A stretch of 64,000 bases of DNA from Rhinopithecus roxellana (taxonomy: Eukaryota; Chordata; Mammalia; Primates; Cercopithecidae): the NCBI RefSeq assembly GCF_007565055.1, contig NC_044557.1:80549019-80613018 (forward strand), written 5' to 3'. The position numbers and the translations under genes were made by a program. The notes under the pieces were generated by a model. The model was not told the DNA's origin, made no database searches, and saw only the letters and a program-made list of their open reading frames with translations. Shown here in pieces: positions 47,149 through 57,796 of this stretch (position 1 is its first letter; every line of letters starts with the position of its first letter).

Positions 47149-47782
47149 AAAGTCTCAGCAAGAACATGAGAACTGAAATTCTCATACTATCAGTGAAACA
47201 AAGCTAGGCAGTTGCTTAAAAAATTAAGCAGATGCTTAACATACAACACAACCATTCCACTTCTAGGTATTTATCTGAAATAAATGAAAACATATGTTTA
47301 AAGACTTATATGAAAACCTTGTAGCCGTTTTATTTGTAATGATCCAAAGCCAGAAACAACCCAATGGTTAAATGGATAAATTATAGCCTATCCAAACAGT
47401 AGAATACTACTTAGCAATAAATGGCAATCAACTACTAATACATACAACAACATGAGTGAATTTTTAAATCATTACGTTGAATGAAAGAAGCCAAGACAAA
47501 AAAAGTATATATTGTATGACTTCAGTTATATAAAATTCTAGAAAATGCAAACTAATCCCTAGTAAAGAAATCAGATCGATGATTGATTGGAGTGAAGGGT
47601 TGCAAGGATTATAAAGAGACATAAGGAAACTTTTGAGGGGAAATGGAAATGTTTGTTATCTAGATGGTGGTTATTATTTCACGGGTGTATACATATGTCA
47701 ATACTGAGCAAGTTGTACATTTTAAATATGTGCAGTTTATTTTACTTCAATTGAACTACAATAAAGTTTTTTTAAAAAAAGT

Positions 47783-48835
47783 TGGATGAGATCACCAATG
47801 GAGTAAGTGTAGATAAAGAGCAAAAGCCCAAGGCTGGTCCCTAGCATATCCCAACATTTAGAGACAGAGAGAAGGAGCTAGCAGAGAGAACAGCCAGTAG
47901 GACAAGAGGAGATCTGGGAATGCATAGAGGTTTTGTAGCCCAAAGTTAGCAAGTGTACCAAGGCAAAACTCGTGATCAACTGAATTAAATACTAATATTA
48001 AGGAAGATAAGGACTGAAAATTGATTATAGGGTTTTAGCAACATGAAAATCACTAGAGACAATTTAAAAAATAATTCTCTTGTAAGGATGCAGAAAAGTT
48101 TCATGGTAAAATAGAGCAAAGAATTAGAGAGAGTCAGTTTGTTCATTATTTTCCCAAATAGGGGAAATCGCAGAATATTTGTATGTTGATAAGAAGGGAA
48201 GAAGAGTGGCTAGATGTTGGAGTGATACTATGAGGAGATGTGTGGCAATGGGATCTTGTGCACAAGTGGAGTGGGTGACCTAACTTTGAGCAGAGACTTC
48301 TTCCAAAGAGAAGGCAGAGTATATGAGAAGAGATACAGGTAGGTGGATAAATATGGTGATGGGAATTTGTGGAACAGTAATTCTCACTTTGGGTGTACAT
48401 TGGAATCACCTAGATTATATTTTAAAATACTAATGTCTACCCCCTATACACACCTAACACCTGAGTTTCTTAATTAATTTATTTGGGTTCCAAACTGGGT
48501 ATTGGTTTTTTTGTATTTTTGTCTTTTTTGGTGTTGTTAGCATGGAGACGATTCTTGGGTGCATCCCAGGTTGAGAACAACTGTAGTATAGAAGTCCTCT
48601 TAAGATTGCCCAATGTTTTCCAATAAAACAGAAAACAAAGTCTTCAGCTAAGAGAGTGAGGGAAGAGGTATTGTGGTTTGAGGTGATATGCAAAAACTTA
48701 AATCCATTTTCAACTAGGCAACTCAAAGGAGACGTAATGTCCCTAATGTAATGAGAAAAAGAAAGATTAGGGCAGAATTGAATCATAACAAGTCTTCGTA
48801 AAAGCAATAGGGAGATGGAAAGGGAAAACATAATG
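47783..48835 (-). mobile_element. L2 LINE, 5' part of the split element
   Basis: Starts at GGATGAGATCACCAATGG, exactly where the piece at 37047-37465 stopped. It continues in antisense through ORF2: CCAACATTTAGAGACAGAG, CTGAAAATTGATTATAGGG, GTTTTAGCAACATGAAAATC, GATCTTGTGCACAAGTGG, GAAGGCAGAGTATATGAG. It holds a MER5-like element at 48375-48583. Minus-strand frames 48146-48409 and 48454-48831 are remnants of it. Confidence 0.8.
48375..48583 (+). mobile_element. MER5A-like hAT element inside the L2
   Basis: Starts CAGTAATTCTCACTTTGGG and ends CCCAGGTTGAGAACAACTG, the terminal inverted repeat pair of MER5A. Internal TTGGAATCACCTAGATTA matches the left half. L2 text (AATTTGTGGA / AGAAGTCCTCTT) continues on both sides. 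Confidence 0.85.
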
Positions 48836-49129
48836 CATCATCCCTAAGAGAAAGACATCAAGGACTAGATGCCAAAGGAGATATTTGGCAAAGCTAGGCC
48901 TGCAGTTTCTATGGGGGTGGGGGGGTTTGGCAGGAACATAGTGTAGAAGAAAGAGTCAGGAAAAGTGGATTATTATCCTGGCCGCATCACTTCAGCACTT
49001 GTCTGTTGAAGTCAAATTTATTAGGTGAATTGTAGTTCAATCCTGTAATATCGAATATAATATCTGCCACAAAAGACTAGAGAGACCTAAGACAGTTTTT
49101 TGGGAATAATATAATTTGTACATGCCAGT
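48836..49129. other. Unassigned DNA
   Basis: No clear repeat or gene. A G-run (GGGGGTGGGGGGG) lies at 48915-48927. Confidence 0.45.
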
Positions 49130-49860
49130 TCAAGACGTTTGGCTCTTTCTTTATAGGAAAGTGACCCACTGAAGGGATTTGAATAGAAACATAACATGAT
49201 CAAAATATTTCACACGGATTCATCTGGAAGTCGCATGAAGGAAAAAATTAGGAAAAAAGATGAAGGAAAGTTTGAAGGAAATTATTGTTGATCTAAAAGT
49301 GAGGCAATGAGTCTGCAGTGAAGTGGTGGCAGTGGGAATGGAAAGGAAATGATGGATGTAAGATAACTTTTAGAGTAAAATTCAACTAATTGGATGACTA
49401 ATTGGATGGAGAGAGCAGGGAGTCAAGAATGACTCAGTTTGTGCTTAGTTGTCTAGGCAATGGTGGCAGAATGAATAAGAATCAGGGATCAGGATAGAAG
49501 TTGAGGAAGGAGCTGAATTTAGACAGAAAGATGACAAATTTGTTCTTTGACACAGTTTTGCTTCAGTTTGCTACAGAGGTTCCAATGAAATGCCCACAAG
49601 GCAGTTAGATATCTGGGATTAGAGCTCAGAAGAAAATATGAGCAGGAGATGGAATTGATGATTAACCACTAAATATTTGATTGTTATGGCCATGAGAATA
49701 AAATCTCCTGAGAGAGAAGACCCAGTGAGAAAAGCTGAGTTGAAGGGAATTTCTGTGCATGATGTTAATCCTTTAGTTGGTGGATTGTGGGGAGAAAGGA
49801 GGCCTGAGAGATTCCAGTGAAGAAGCTGGCATGGAAATGGGGCATTCAAAAAACCTGGGG
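49130..49860 (-). mobile_element. L2 LINE, further copy
   Basis: Antisense L2 from the 3' region (GAAGGGATTTGAATAGAAAC, ACATAACATGATCAAAATAT) into ORF2 (GGGAGTCAAGAATGACTCAG, AATGAAATGCCCACAAGGCA, AGATATCTGGGATTAGAGCT). It begins again near the L2 3' side, so it is separate from the copy ending at 48835. Confidence 0.7.
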
Positions 49861-52104
49861 AAGTGGTCCCCTAGCAGTTAGGTTGGAAATATTTGGATAT
49901 TTTAACAATGTTTTTGAGCTGTACCTGTGTGTGCAGGCTGAATGAGCACCAGTCCTGAGTATAAAACGAGGTCAATATTGGTTTATACTAGGTAAAGCTG
50001 CAGCTAGATCTTTCTCTTGATCCTGGGTAAGAACCCAGGAAGCTGTGCTAAAAGCAGCAGTTATGTTCCTATTAGGCAGCACTGGAGTGAGGTGAGAATT
50101 CGCATTCTGCATTTTCAACAGGCACCCCCAAATGATTCTGAAACATACCAGCACATTAGCAATGACCAGGAGAGTTAGTTGGGTAACTATCTTCATCCAT
50201 AAGAGCAAAAAAGAATGAGGATCCAAACTCCAATGCCAATAAAATAACACCTGAATTAGGTTCACCCTTAGGGAGTATTTACTTATATGCCACAAGCCCA
50301 GCGTCTGGGGCTGCCTTACCAGTCCAGTAAAAATCTTGAGCTTCACAATCAACATAACTGATTGGCTGGGATACGGGGAGCCAATTTTTGTGAGATAAAC
50401 ATTATGTGCTGTTGCAAATAAAAGCCAGTGAAATAGCAGCAGATCAAGTTGCTTTGGCTTCCAGGTTAATCGTTCCACCATTTGCGTCTATGAGATTTCC
50501 CAAAGGCCATTTTTTTTTTCTTGTGGGAGATGAAGGGGAAGGAGACCATTCTGGAGGATGAAGGTATGTTACTACACGGTATAATTAGAACACAAATTAA
50601 ATATAGGTCCTAAAAAAAGTCTCTTCATACCAAAAATGTGCAGATGTACTGTAGCTTTACGTAGTCTGAGTCAATTTCAGTGGAAATAAAAACACTTAGA
50701 GTGTCATAGAAATAACATTTGCTAAGGGAAACTTGAACTGGCAGGACTGATCTAATTCTGATAAAAAAAATATTGGTTTGAATTTACAGGCTAAGATGGT
50801 TATAAACCACCCTATGATCTGCCATATTTTGCCTAAGTGGTAGTTTTTTTTTTAACTTAAAGGAGACTCAAACTTGTGATTAAATAAACAGTCTGAATCA
50901 CTTAGCAGGTCAAAGCTGAGAAGTGCTGGCAGAACAAGTCGTGCAGTGGAATAGACAGGCTGTGTGTGTGTGCCACAGACTCACAAACACGACCTGCAAA
51001 TTTAACAACAGCACATCCCACAATTCATCTGGAAATGCCAAAAAAGCCTGTTCGAATCACTGGATACCACCTAAGAGAGCGGCCACTTCTAAAAGATTTA
51101 GAATTTTCAGGCTGCTGTTCCCAATGTGCCAATAGCTTATTGGCTCCATCTGAATAAAGCAAAATTGCCAGTCTTCCTGGTGACTCTCGCACTGTTTCCA
51201 GTCTGCTTAGATATGAGTGTGCTATGCGATATTGGAAACATAAACCTCTCCCCAGAGCAGACAACCAATGGCCTAATCGTGTACTTTTGTTACAAGAATT
51301 GAAAGTAAGTATGGAAAAAGGTTGTTGTTTTTTTTTTCTTCCCCTCTGACATCTTGCTCCATTTGACAGCTGACAAAAATCAGTTTTGTTCATTCTGGCA
51401 AATACAAAGAATGTAGAAAAAATGCATTGCAAGAAAGCAGCTTTCAACAGACTTGGACAATTACCCTGGAACCTTGGAATTATGCTAAAATGAGGCTGGA
51501 GGCCTGGAACTGTGTTGTAGGTGAAAGAGTGTTATGTTAATATTCTCCTAAAACTGGTAGCACAGAATAGAATCATATAATGCCTTACACATTCTAGTAG
51601 AGCACAGGTATCTATAACAAATTTTCTTAGAAAGAGATAGACTTTTTTTGTTCTGGATTTTGTCAACATGCCAGAAACTTATAGGGAAGAGGAAATTAAA
51701 TCAATTTCTGTGTAAATCTTAGGATCAATATGTATCTATAATGGATGGTATTAATTCAACTATATGAGAAACTTCCCTAAGAATGGCAAAATCTGAATAG
51801 TATATACCCAGTAAGATAAGAAAACATTTCAGGAATAGCAAATATTTGTTATATGGATCATGATTGCCTTGCACAGCAGACATCATTATGGCACGCTTTC
51901 CCACTGAGCTTGGATGACCCACAGAATCCTTCTCAACTTAGTGTCCAATAAAATCACTATTATTCAATCAAGGTTGGCAAATGAGATGAAACTACTATTT
52001 TATCTTCAATCTAGCTTATTTTCTAAATGACCTTTAGGGAAGACATTTTCATGGCATCTACTCACAATTCTTTTCCATATGGATCTTGCTAAAACAAAAT
52101 AATT
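49861..52104. other. Mostly unassigned DNA
   Basis: A weak MER5-like scrap (GCATTCTGCATTTTCAACAG) lies near 50100. The rest has no repeat I recognise. At 50870-51320 the DNA is less AT-rich and ends in AAAGTAAGTA, which fits a splice donor at 51305. Confidence 0.4.
49972..50481 (-). other. Longest open frame, 169 codons, unsupported
   Basis: The longest ATG-started frame in the window. The protein is rich in Leu, Trp and His and shows no domain or family that I recognise. Part of it overlaps a MER5-like scrap near 50100. No splice-site chain, CpG-rich promoter or polyadenylation context supports it. Most likely a chance frame. Confidence 0.1.
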
Positions 52105-52300
52105 CTTACATGTAGTTCATTTATTCATTCGACCTATATTTATTGAGCACCTACTATGTCCCTGGAACTGCTCATTTTTGAGAAAATGGTAGTAACTTGG
52201 CAGACAAAAATTTCTTCCCTGCGGGAACTTGTATTCTAATGCCTATGAGGTTAGAAACATTGAGCCAATTAATATTTAAAGTTACATTGGTCTCTTCTAA
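52105..52300 (-). mobile_element. L2 LINE 3' end
   Basis: Antisense L2 terminus: TTCATTCGACCTATATTTAT, TGAGCACCTACTATGTCCCT, AGACAAAAATTTCTTCCCTG, GGAACTTGTATTCTAATG. Confidence 0.8.
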
Positions 52301-53451
52301 TTTTCTAAAGTTGCCACCAGTTAACAGAGTCATCTGAACAAGGAACCACTAAGTTAGAAAATACATGAACAGTTTTCATTTTATATCCAAATATAACCTA
52401 CAACAAAGTTAATCTGACACATGGTTAGTGCACCATCAGTATTGCACAATGTGATAATAAGGGTAACCAACAAGTAGTTGGTTACATATTTGTCTATATT
52501 GGTCACATATTTGGTGATCAGTAATATATTTATAGCAAAACCAAGCCCTTCCTGTGGTCTGTTAGCTGGGGTAAGGGTGGGTTTGGTAGGAAGAGAGAAG
52601 TACACAATGAAGTCAGAAAAGTTATAAATGGAATTATTCAGATAATCTTGTACTTGAAATGTGTGGCCTGGACATAAATTGAAGAAATCCTTTAAAAAAT
52701 TCTAACATAGTATCTTTTATTACTATCGGGTTAGAACATGACTTACATTCAACTGGGTTCATGCAGTCCCCCTGACTGTATGATATTCTTAAGTGAATCA
52801 ACAGTTTCTTGCAGGGAAGGCAGCCTTCCAGAGCTGCATTCTATGCATCCATGCAGCCCAGCACAAGAGGTTGAAAGGAATGGTCATAATATATATAGGT
52901 CAGTAAACTAGCTGGACAGATTATGCTGCATAATGGTGCTGAATATTTAAATTTTTCCACAGCAAGGCTGCCCTTGGTCTGGCTTTCATCTCCTCTATAT
53001 CACGTTGCTGTTTTAAGGTAAGTAATATTTGACAGCTTTATCAAAAAAGGCTGAGAGTGCTAAATTAAGAATTTAAAAATTTTTATGTTGTTCCAGATTC
53101 CTTTTTTGGTAAGCAGGAGATAAGTTTTTTGTTTTTTTGGTTTTTTGTTTGTTTTTCCCCAACATAAAGATATAGTCACACAGATAAAATGCTACTGATG
53201 AATTCAGATAGTCAAAATCGTTCCTTTGAATCCCTGAATGCATTTGCAACAGGAATTCCATATAAGGAAAAGTAGTTTCCTTTAGAAAATTAACTATCTT
53301 GCGAGCTGGATGCCCTAAGTTCAGTTAACTTGGAGAAATTTCCTTTGGTTGAAGTACTTTAAATCAGGATATTTTTCCCATGAAGGAAAAGATCTCCCTC
53401 TAAATTTTCTTTATGAGTAAGTTATTGTCTAAAAAGAGATTTTTGTGTGTT
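52301..53451. other. No recognised feature
   Basis: AT-rich DNA with no gene or repeat I can name. A T-rich stretch lies at 53129-53156. Confidence 0.5.
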
Positions 53452-53603
53452 CCAGGGTAACCACATCCTTAAACAAAGTAAAAATATTTTTATTTTCTAG
53501 CAAAAACATGCTGCTTCATATTTGTTGAAACTGTTCTAACATTCAGTTTAAAATGTATTATAGAAGGATTTGTTTTCTTTTAGAGTCATACATAACTTGT
53601 GGA
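53452..53603 (+). repeat. Duplicated segment, copy 1
   Basis: From CCAGGGTAACCACATCCTTA through CTAGCAAAAACATGCTGCTT to TAGAGTCATACATAACTTGT. It is repeated in direct orientation at 53943-54391. I do not recognise the unit as a catalogued repeat. Confidence 0.85.
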
Positions 53604-53942
53604 ACTTTGAATGCCGGAGTATTAGTATAAAATAAATTTGGGTTTTAAATGGTATATTCTACACTTGTTTGAAAGCAAAACATAAAATTTTGAAAACTGT
53701 GTAGACTATAAAGCTGTACAATCGAATGTAAAATATGATATCCTATACCTAGATTGCCATCAAACTTCCTTTCTTTAGGTGGAAGTTTAAAACATAAACA
53801 AATTATTATAATCATTATTATTATTTTGCTCAACATACATACTATATCTGGAATTTCTACAGAAACTCATAGCTACATCAAGGAAGATACAGCTTAACTT
53901 TCCTGGAAAAAAGGGTGATGAAAAGAGAGTGAGATCTGTATG

Positions 53943-54391
53943 CCAGGGTAACTACATCTTTAAGCAGAGGGAGGCCAGGTGCAGTGGCTTACGCCTGTAA
54001 TCCCAACACTTTGGGAGGCCAAGGTGGGTGAATCACCTGAGGTCAGGAGTTCATGACCAACCTGATCAACATGATGAAACCCCATCTCTACTAAAAATAC
54101 AAATATTAGCTGGGCGTGGTGGTGGGCGCCTGTAATCCCAACTGCTCAAGAGGCTGAGGCAGGAGAATCACTTGAAACCGGGAGGTGGAGGTTGTTGCTG
54201 TAAGCTGAGATCGCACCATTGCACTCCAACCCTGGCAACAAGAGGGAAACTCTGTCTCAAATATATATATTTCTATATATAAATATTTATATATCTCTAG
54301 CAAAAACAAGCTGCTTTGTGTTGTTCTAGCATTCACTTTGAAATGTATTAAGGGAGAATTTGTTTCCTTTTAGAGCCACACATAATTTGTG
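53943..54391 (+). repeat. Duplicated segment, copy 2, split by an Alu
   Basis: CCAGGGTAACTACATCTTTA is followed by an Alu, and the unit resumes as CTAGCAAAAACAAGCTGCTT through TAGAGCCACACATAATTTGT. The order and text match copy 1 with scattered substitutions. Confidence 0.85.
53973..54297 (+). mobile_element. Alu with AT-rich tail
   Basis: Full-length Alu from GGCCAGGTGCAGTGGCTTAC. Its tail has turned into a TATATATTTCTATATATAAA stretch. Confidence 0.94.
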
Positions 54392-55609
54392 TGATAAAAA
54401 CGTGAACAACAATCTTCAAGTCCGGATAATCTTCACTAGACATCCTATGGCAAATTCTCTAGGTCCTGGGTAAGGGTGAACCCTCTCACTTCTCCCCGAA
54501 GACTTAGTGTCAGACTGGGACTGAGGAAGCATTTGACTAATGGCAGTAATTTTTATTATATAATCTCCACATATTTATAAAACCAAAAGAATGAAGGGAA
54601 AAAAAGAAACAAGGTACACACCATCTATCTCTGTCACTACATTTTATCCCTTCAGCTGTCTCCCTGCCTAACCCTTTGTTAGACAACATTTCACTATGGT
54701 CTATGCAGCAGGAACTCAAAAAGCCTAAATAACTGAGTGAGGCAAGGTGACTTTGGCAGACAAAAGAACAGAACAGTGTAGAGACAGCTCTGATGACCGT
54801 ATTTCACCACCTGAATCCAGTGGGAGATCAGGGAAGCCCTCTAGCTTTTTAATCACAAATATTAATAAACCCTATTTTAATGTAAACTCCTCTGAGGTGG
54901 ATTTCTTTCTTTTGCCAAAGAAAGAGTCTTAACAATACTATAATTCTGATCTTGTTAACAGCCAGAATTCGTAAAATGGAGCATCTCTTCTGGAATATTT
55001 ATCCAATAAGAATGTCTACTAATAAGTATCAAGTTCATGTTTTTCATTTCTTACTGTGTTTTGCTTTGTTTTCATCTTATTCTGCTTTCTTATTTTGCTT
55101 CGTTGTTTGATCAAGACAGAAGCCAGGCTAGACAAGTGAATGAACAAGAAAAAAATAAAACCGTGGGCCAGAGTACAATAAAGCCAGAACTGAATTATTT
55201 CATAAATGAATTACAGATTGGGTAATACATCATTAAATTCATAAAAAGTGGTTACTTTATATACATCCAACCAGAGTGCAGTTTCAAGGTGTAGGTGTCT
55301 GTGTAACTATTGAGGGTATGTTTTCTAGGGCAAAATTCTTTAGAAGTCATAATAACCAGTGATTTGGGTTATCATAAGAATAGCCATGAGGTTGACTTAA
55401 TTGATGACTTCTGGGAGTGTGTGTGGAAATCAATCCTTTTTAATCTAGTATTTTTCATCATATGGCTATATCTCCCCTGCATTTTCAAAGGCAGTCATAT
55501 ATGGATCACTCTGAATGCTGGATGTTTCTCTTCCTAAATAACGTAGTACTTCTGTGGAACTGTAGCATATGGAGGTCTCTAATTTTAAACGGCATATAGA
55601 ATATGGCCA
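54392..55609. other. No recognised feature
   Basis: No gene or repeat recognised. The small frames at 54537-54719 (-), 54747-54932, 55037-55225 and 55310-55537 have no known domains. Confidence 0.5.
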
Positions 55610-55897
55610 CCAATTGTATACATTATATATAAAATATATAAAATATATATTTTGTATGTAAACATAGTATGTATTATATTACATACCATATGTAATATAT
55701 AGTATAATATGTAAATATAGTATGTATTATATTACATACTATATTTATGTAATATAGTATGCATATATTTATATTATATATAATATAGTATGTATTATCT
55801 ATATTTATATTATATATAATATAGTATGTATTTTATATATATACAAATATAGTATGTAAATATAGTATGTATTATATATATATATTTATTTATTTAT
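55610..55897. repeat. AT-rich minisatellite
   Basis: Nearly 290 bases of A and T. The phrase ATATAGTATGTA, or a one-base variant, occurs about seven times at irregular spacing, with TATATTATATATAATATAGT between some copies. It ends in (ATTT)n. Confidence 0.92.
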
Positions 55898-56369
55898 TTT
55901 CCATTACAGATTTAGGTCATCTGCAACCATCTTGATTTTGTTTGTTTTTTATTTTATTTTGTCATCTGTGTCAGAGTTTACAGTGATAATAAATTTTGCT
56001 AATTTGTATCCATATCTAATCAAATTGTGGAGAGAATTGAATTAATTTCTTTTTTAATGTCCTGAAAATAACCACAAGCAATAACAATAATAATGATAGC
56101 AAGAAAGGAAATAGGAAGAGGAAGAAAGATTTTTTTATACTCTACTACCTTATTAGATCTAGTTTTTTTTTTTTTTTTTTTTTTAGTTTCAAGTAACAAT
56201 AATTCAAACCAGAATAACTTAAGCAAAACATTATTATTATTGTTTTCTATGGAGAAGGATAATGAAAGACCCAAAGGGGAGCTGATGATTAACCAATCCC
56301 TGATGAAAGGGGTGCTTCGTGGACCTACCAATGGTGTTTCTGAGATGCCTCTTTAATAACAATGGGAGT

Positions 56370-56960
56370 CATAATAATTTTAAGAACAAACATTAATTGA
56401 ATATATAGCATATCTTTTTTCTTTTTCTTTTTTTTTTTTTTTTTTTTTGAGATGGAATCTCACTCTCTTGCCCAGGCTGGAGTGCAGTGGCATAATCTCT
56501 GCTCACTGCAACTTCTGCCTCCCAGGTTCAAGCGATTCTCCTGCCTCAGCCTCCTGAGTAGCTGGGAGTACAGGTGTGCACCTCCACGCCAGGCTAGTTT
56601 TTGTATTTTTAGTAGAGACGGGGTTTTGCCATGTTGGCCAGTTTGTTCTCAAACTCCTGACCTCAGGTGATCCGCCTGCCCCAGCCTCCCAAAGTGCTGG
56701 GATTACAAGCGTCAGCCACCGCGCCTGGCTCACACTTCCAATAGATTCTTTAATCTATACTTCATAGCAACTGTATGAGAAAGTTCACATTATTTTTCCT
56801 GTTTTCTAAATAAACAAACAACTAAAGACAAAGAGGTTACATAAATTTCCCAGGACTACACTGCTATAAAGTAACAGAGCAAGGCACTGAACTCAAACTG
56901 GCATGACAGCCCGCAGATTTAAACAACCGCATGATTACGTGGCTCTCCCTCAGACAACTC
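56370..56960 (-). mobile_element. MIR SINE split by an Alu
   Basis: The left piece at 56370-56414 (AACATTAATTGAATATATAG) and the right piece at about 56735-56960 (TTCATAGCAACTGTATGAGA, AAAGAGGTTACATAAATTTC, ACAGAGCAAGGCACTGAACT, AACAACCGCATGATTA) together make one antisense MIR, with the Alu between. Confidence 0.75.
56415..56729 (-). mobile_element. Alu inside a MIR
   Basis: Full-length reverse Alu with a long T-rich left end (TTTTTTCTTTTTCTT then T21). Confidence 0.96.
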
Positions 56961-57309
56961 CAAGTCTCTGCTTCTTAGTTAAAAATTCCAAAGTGTGGAA
57001 GAAGGGATACTGATGGCTCCAGCTTGGATCAGATACCCATCTTTGAATCGCTTTCTAAGACAAAGGGCCAGGATCACTATGTAGGGAAAGCAGCCCTTTG
57101 TGTTTCGGAGTAGTTATGTAGAGCTAGACAGTCGTGCCAAGAGGTACCTCTAGCCTATCCATCTCACCTTCAGTCAGTCTTCCCAGTCAATGTGATTACT
57201 TCCTTCCAGAAACTGAGGACTTTGTCCTTCTGCTTCAGCATTCAATGGACTTTGCTTTATAACAATAGGTTTGTCTATCATCACCTCTAGAAACACTCTA
57301 GAATGCAGG

Positions 57310-57672
57310 GAATATATATATATACACACACATAATATAGATTATATATATTATAGATACATACACATAATACAGATTATATGTATAATATAGATATACA
57401 CATATTACATATTTATATTACAGGCCAGTAGGGGATATATATAATATAGATATATAATATGCATATATCTATATACACAATATAATATATATAATACTAT
57501 ATGTATTAATACTATAATACATAATACATATAGTGCATAATATTATATGTAATATATAATATATGTATTACATAATATATAATACATATATGTGTATATA
57601 TCTATATACATAATATAATATAGATATATAATATGTATATATCTTTATTATACATATTATATATCTATATTT

Positions 57673-57721
<49 letters not shown>

Positions 57722-57740
57722 CCCCTACTGGCCTATAATG
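57310..57740. repeat. Palindromic AT-rich repeat
   Basis: About 430 bases of nearly pure TA/CA/TG steps. Two 20-base arms, ACAGGCCAGTAGGGGATATA (57420-57439) and TATATCCCCTACTGGCCTAT (57717-57736), are reverse complements with one mismatch. The 277 bases between them hold nested self-complementary and direct blocks (AATATAGATATATAATATG occurs twice) and end in a (TG)20 run at 57677-57717. Confidence 0.9.
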
Positions 57741-57741
57741 G

Positions 57742-57796
57742 ACCATTTAATGACCATTTAATGACTATTTAATGAACCATTTAATGACCATTGTTG
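57742..57796. repeat. 11-bp tandem repeat, about five units
   Basis: The unit ACCATTTAATG is repeated with small variants (ACTATTTAATG, AACCATTTAATG), directly after the palindromic repeat. Confidence 0.93.

Larger units (their letters stand above)
45841..47781 (+). mobile_element. L1M, 3' part of a split element
   Basis: Continuation of the L1 after the ERV: late ORF2 (CATTCCACTTCTAGGTATTT near 47251; GTAGAATACTACTTAGCAAT near 47399) and 3' untranslated region (TATGTCAATACTGAGCAAGT near 47694; GAACTACAATAAAG near 47753), ending in a short A-run at 47776. A hAT-like element sits inside at 46938-47148. All frames are broken. Confidence 0.87.

Noticed and set aside
51025..51447. 140-codon minus-strand frame
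   Set aside because: No recognisable domain; overlaps plus-strand frames of equal quality. Kept only as part of the note on a possible exon-like stretch.
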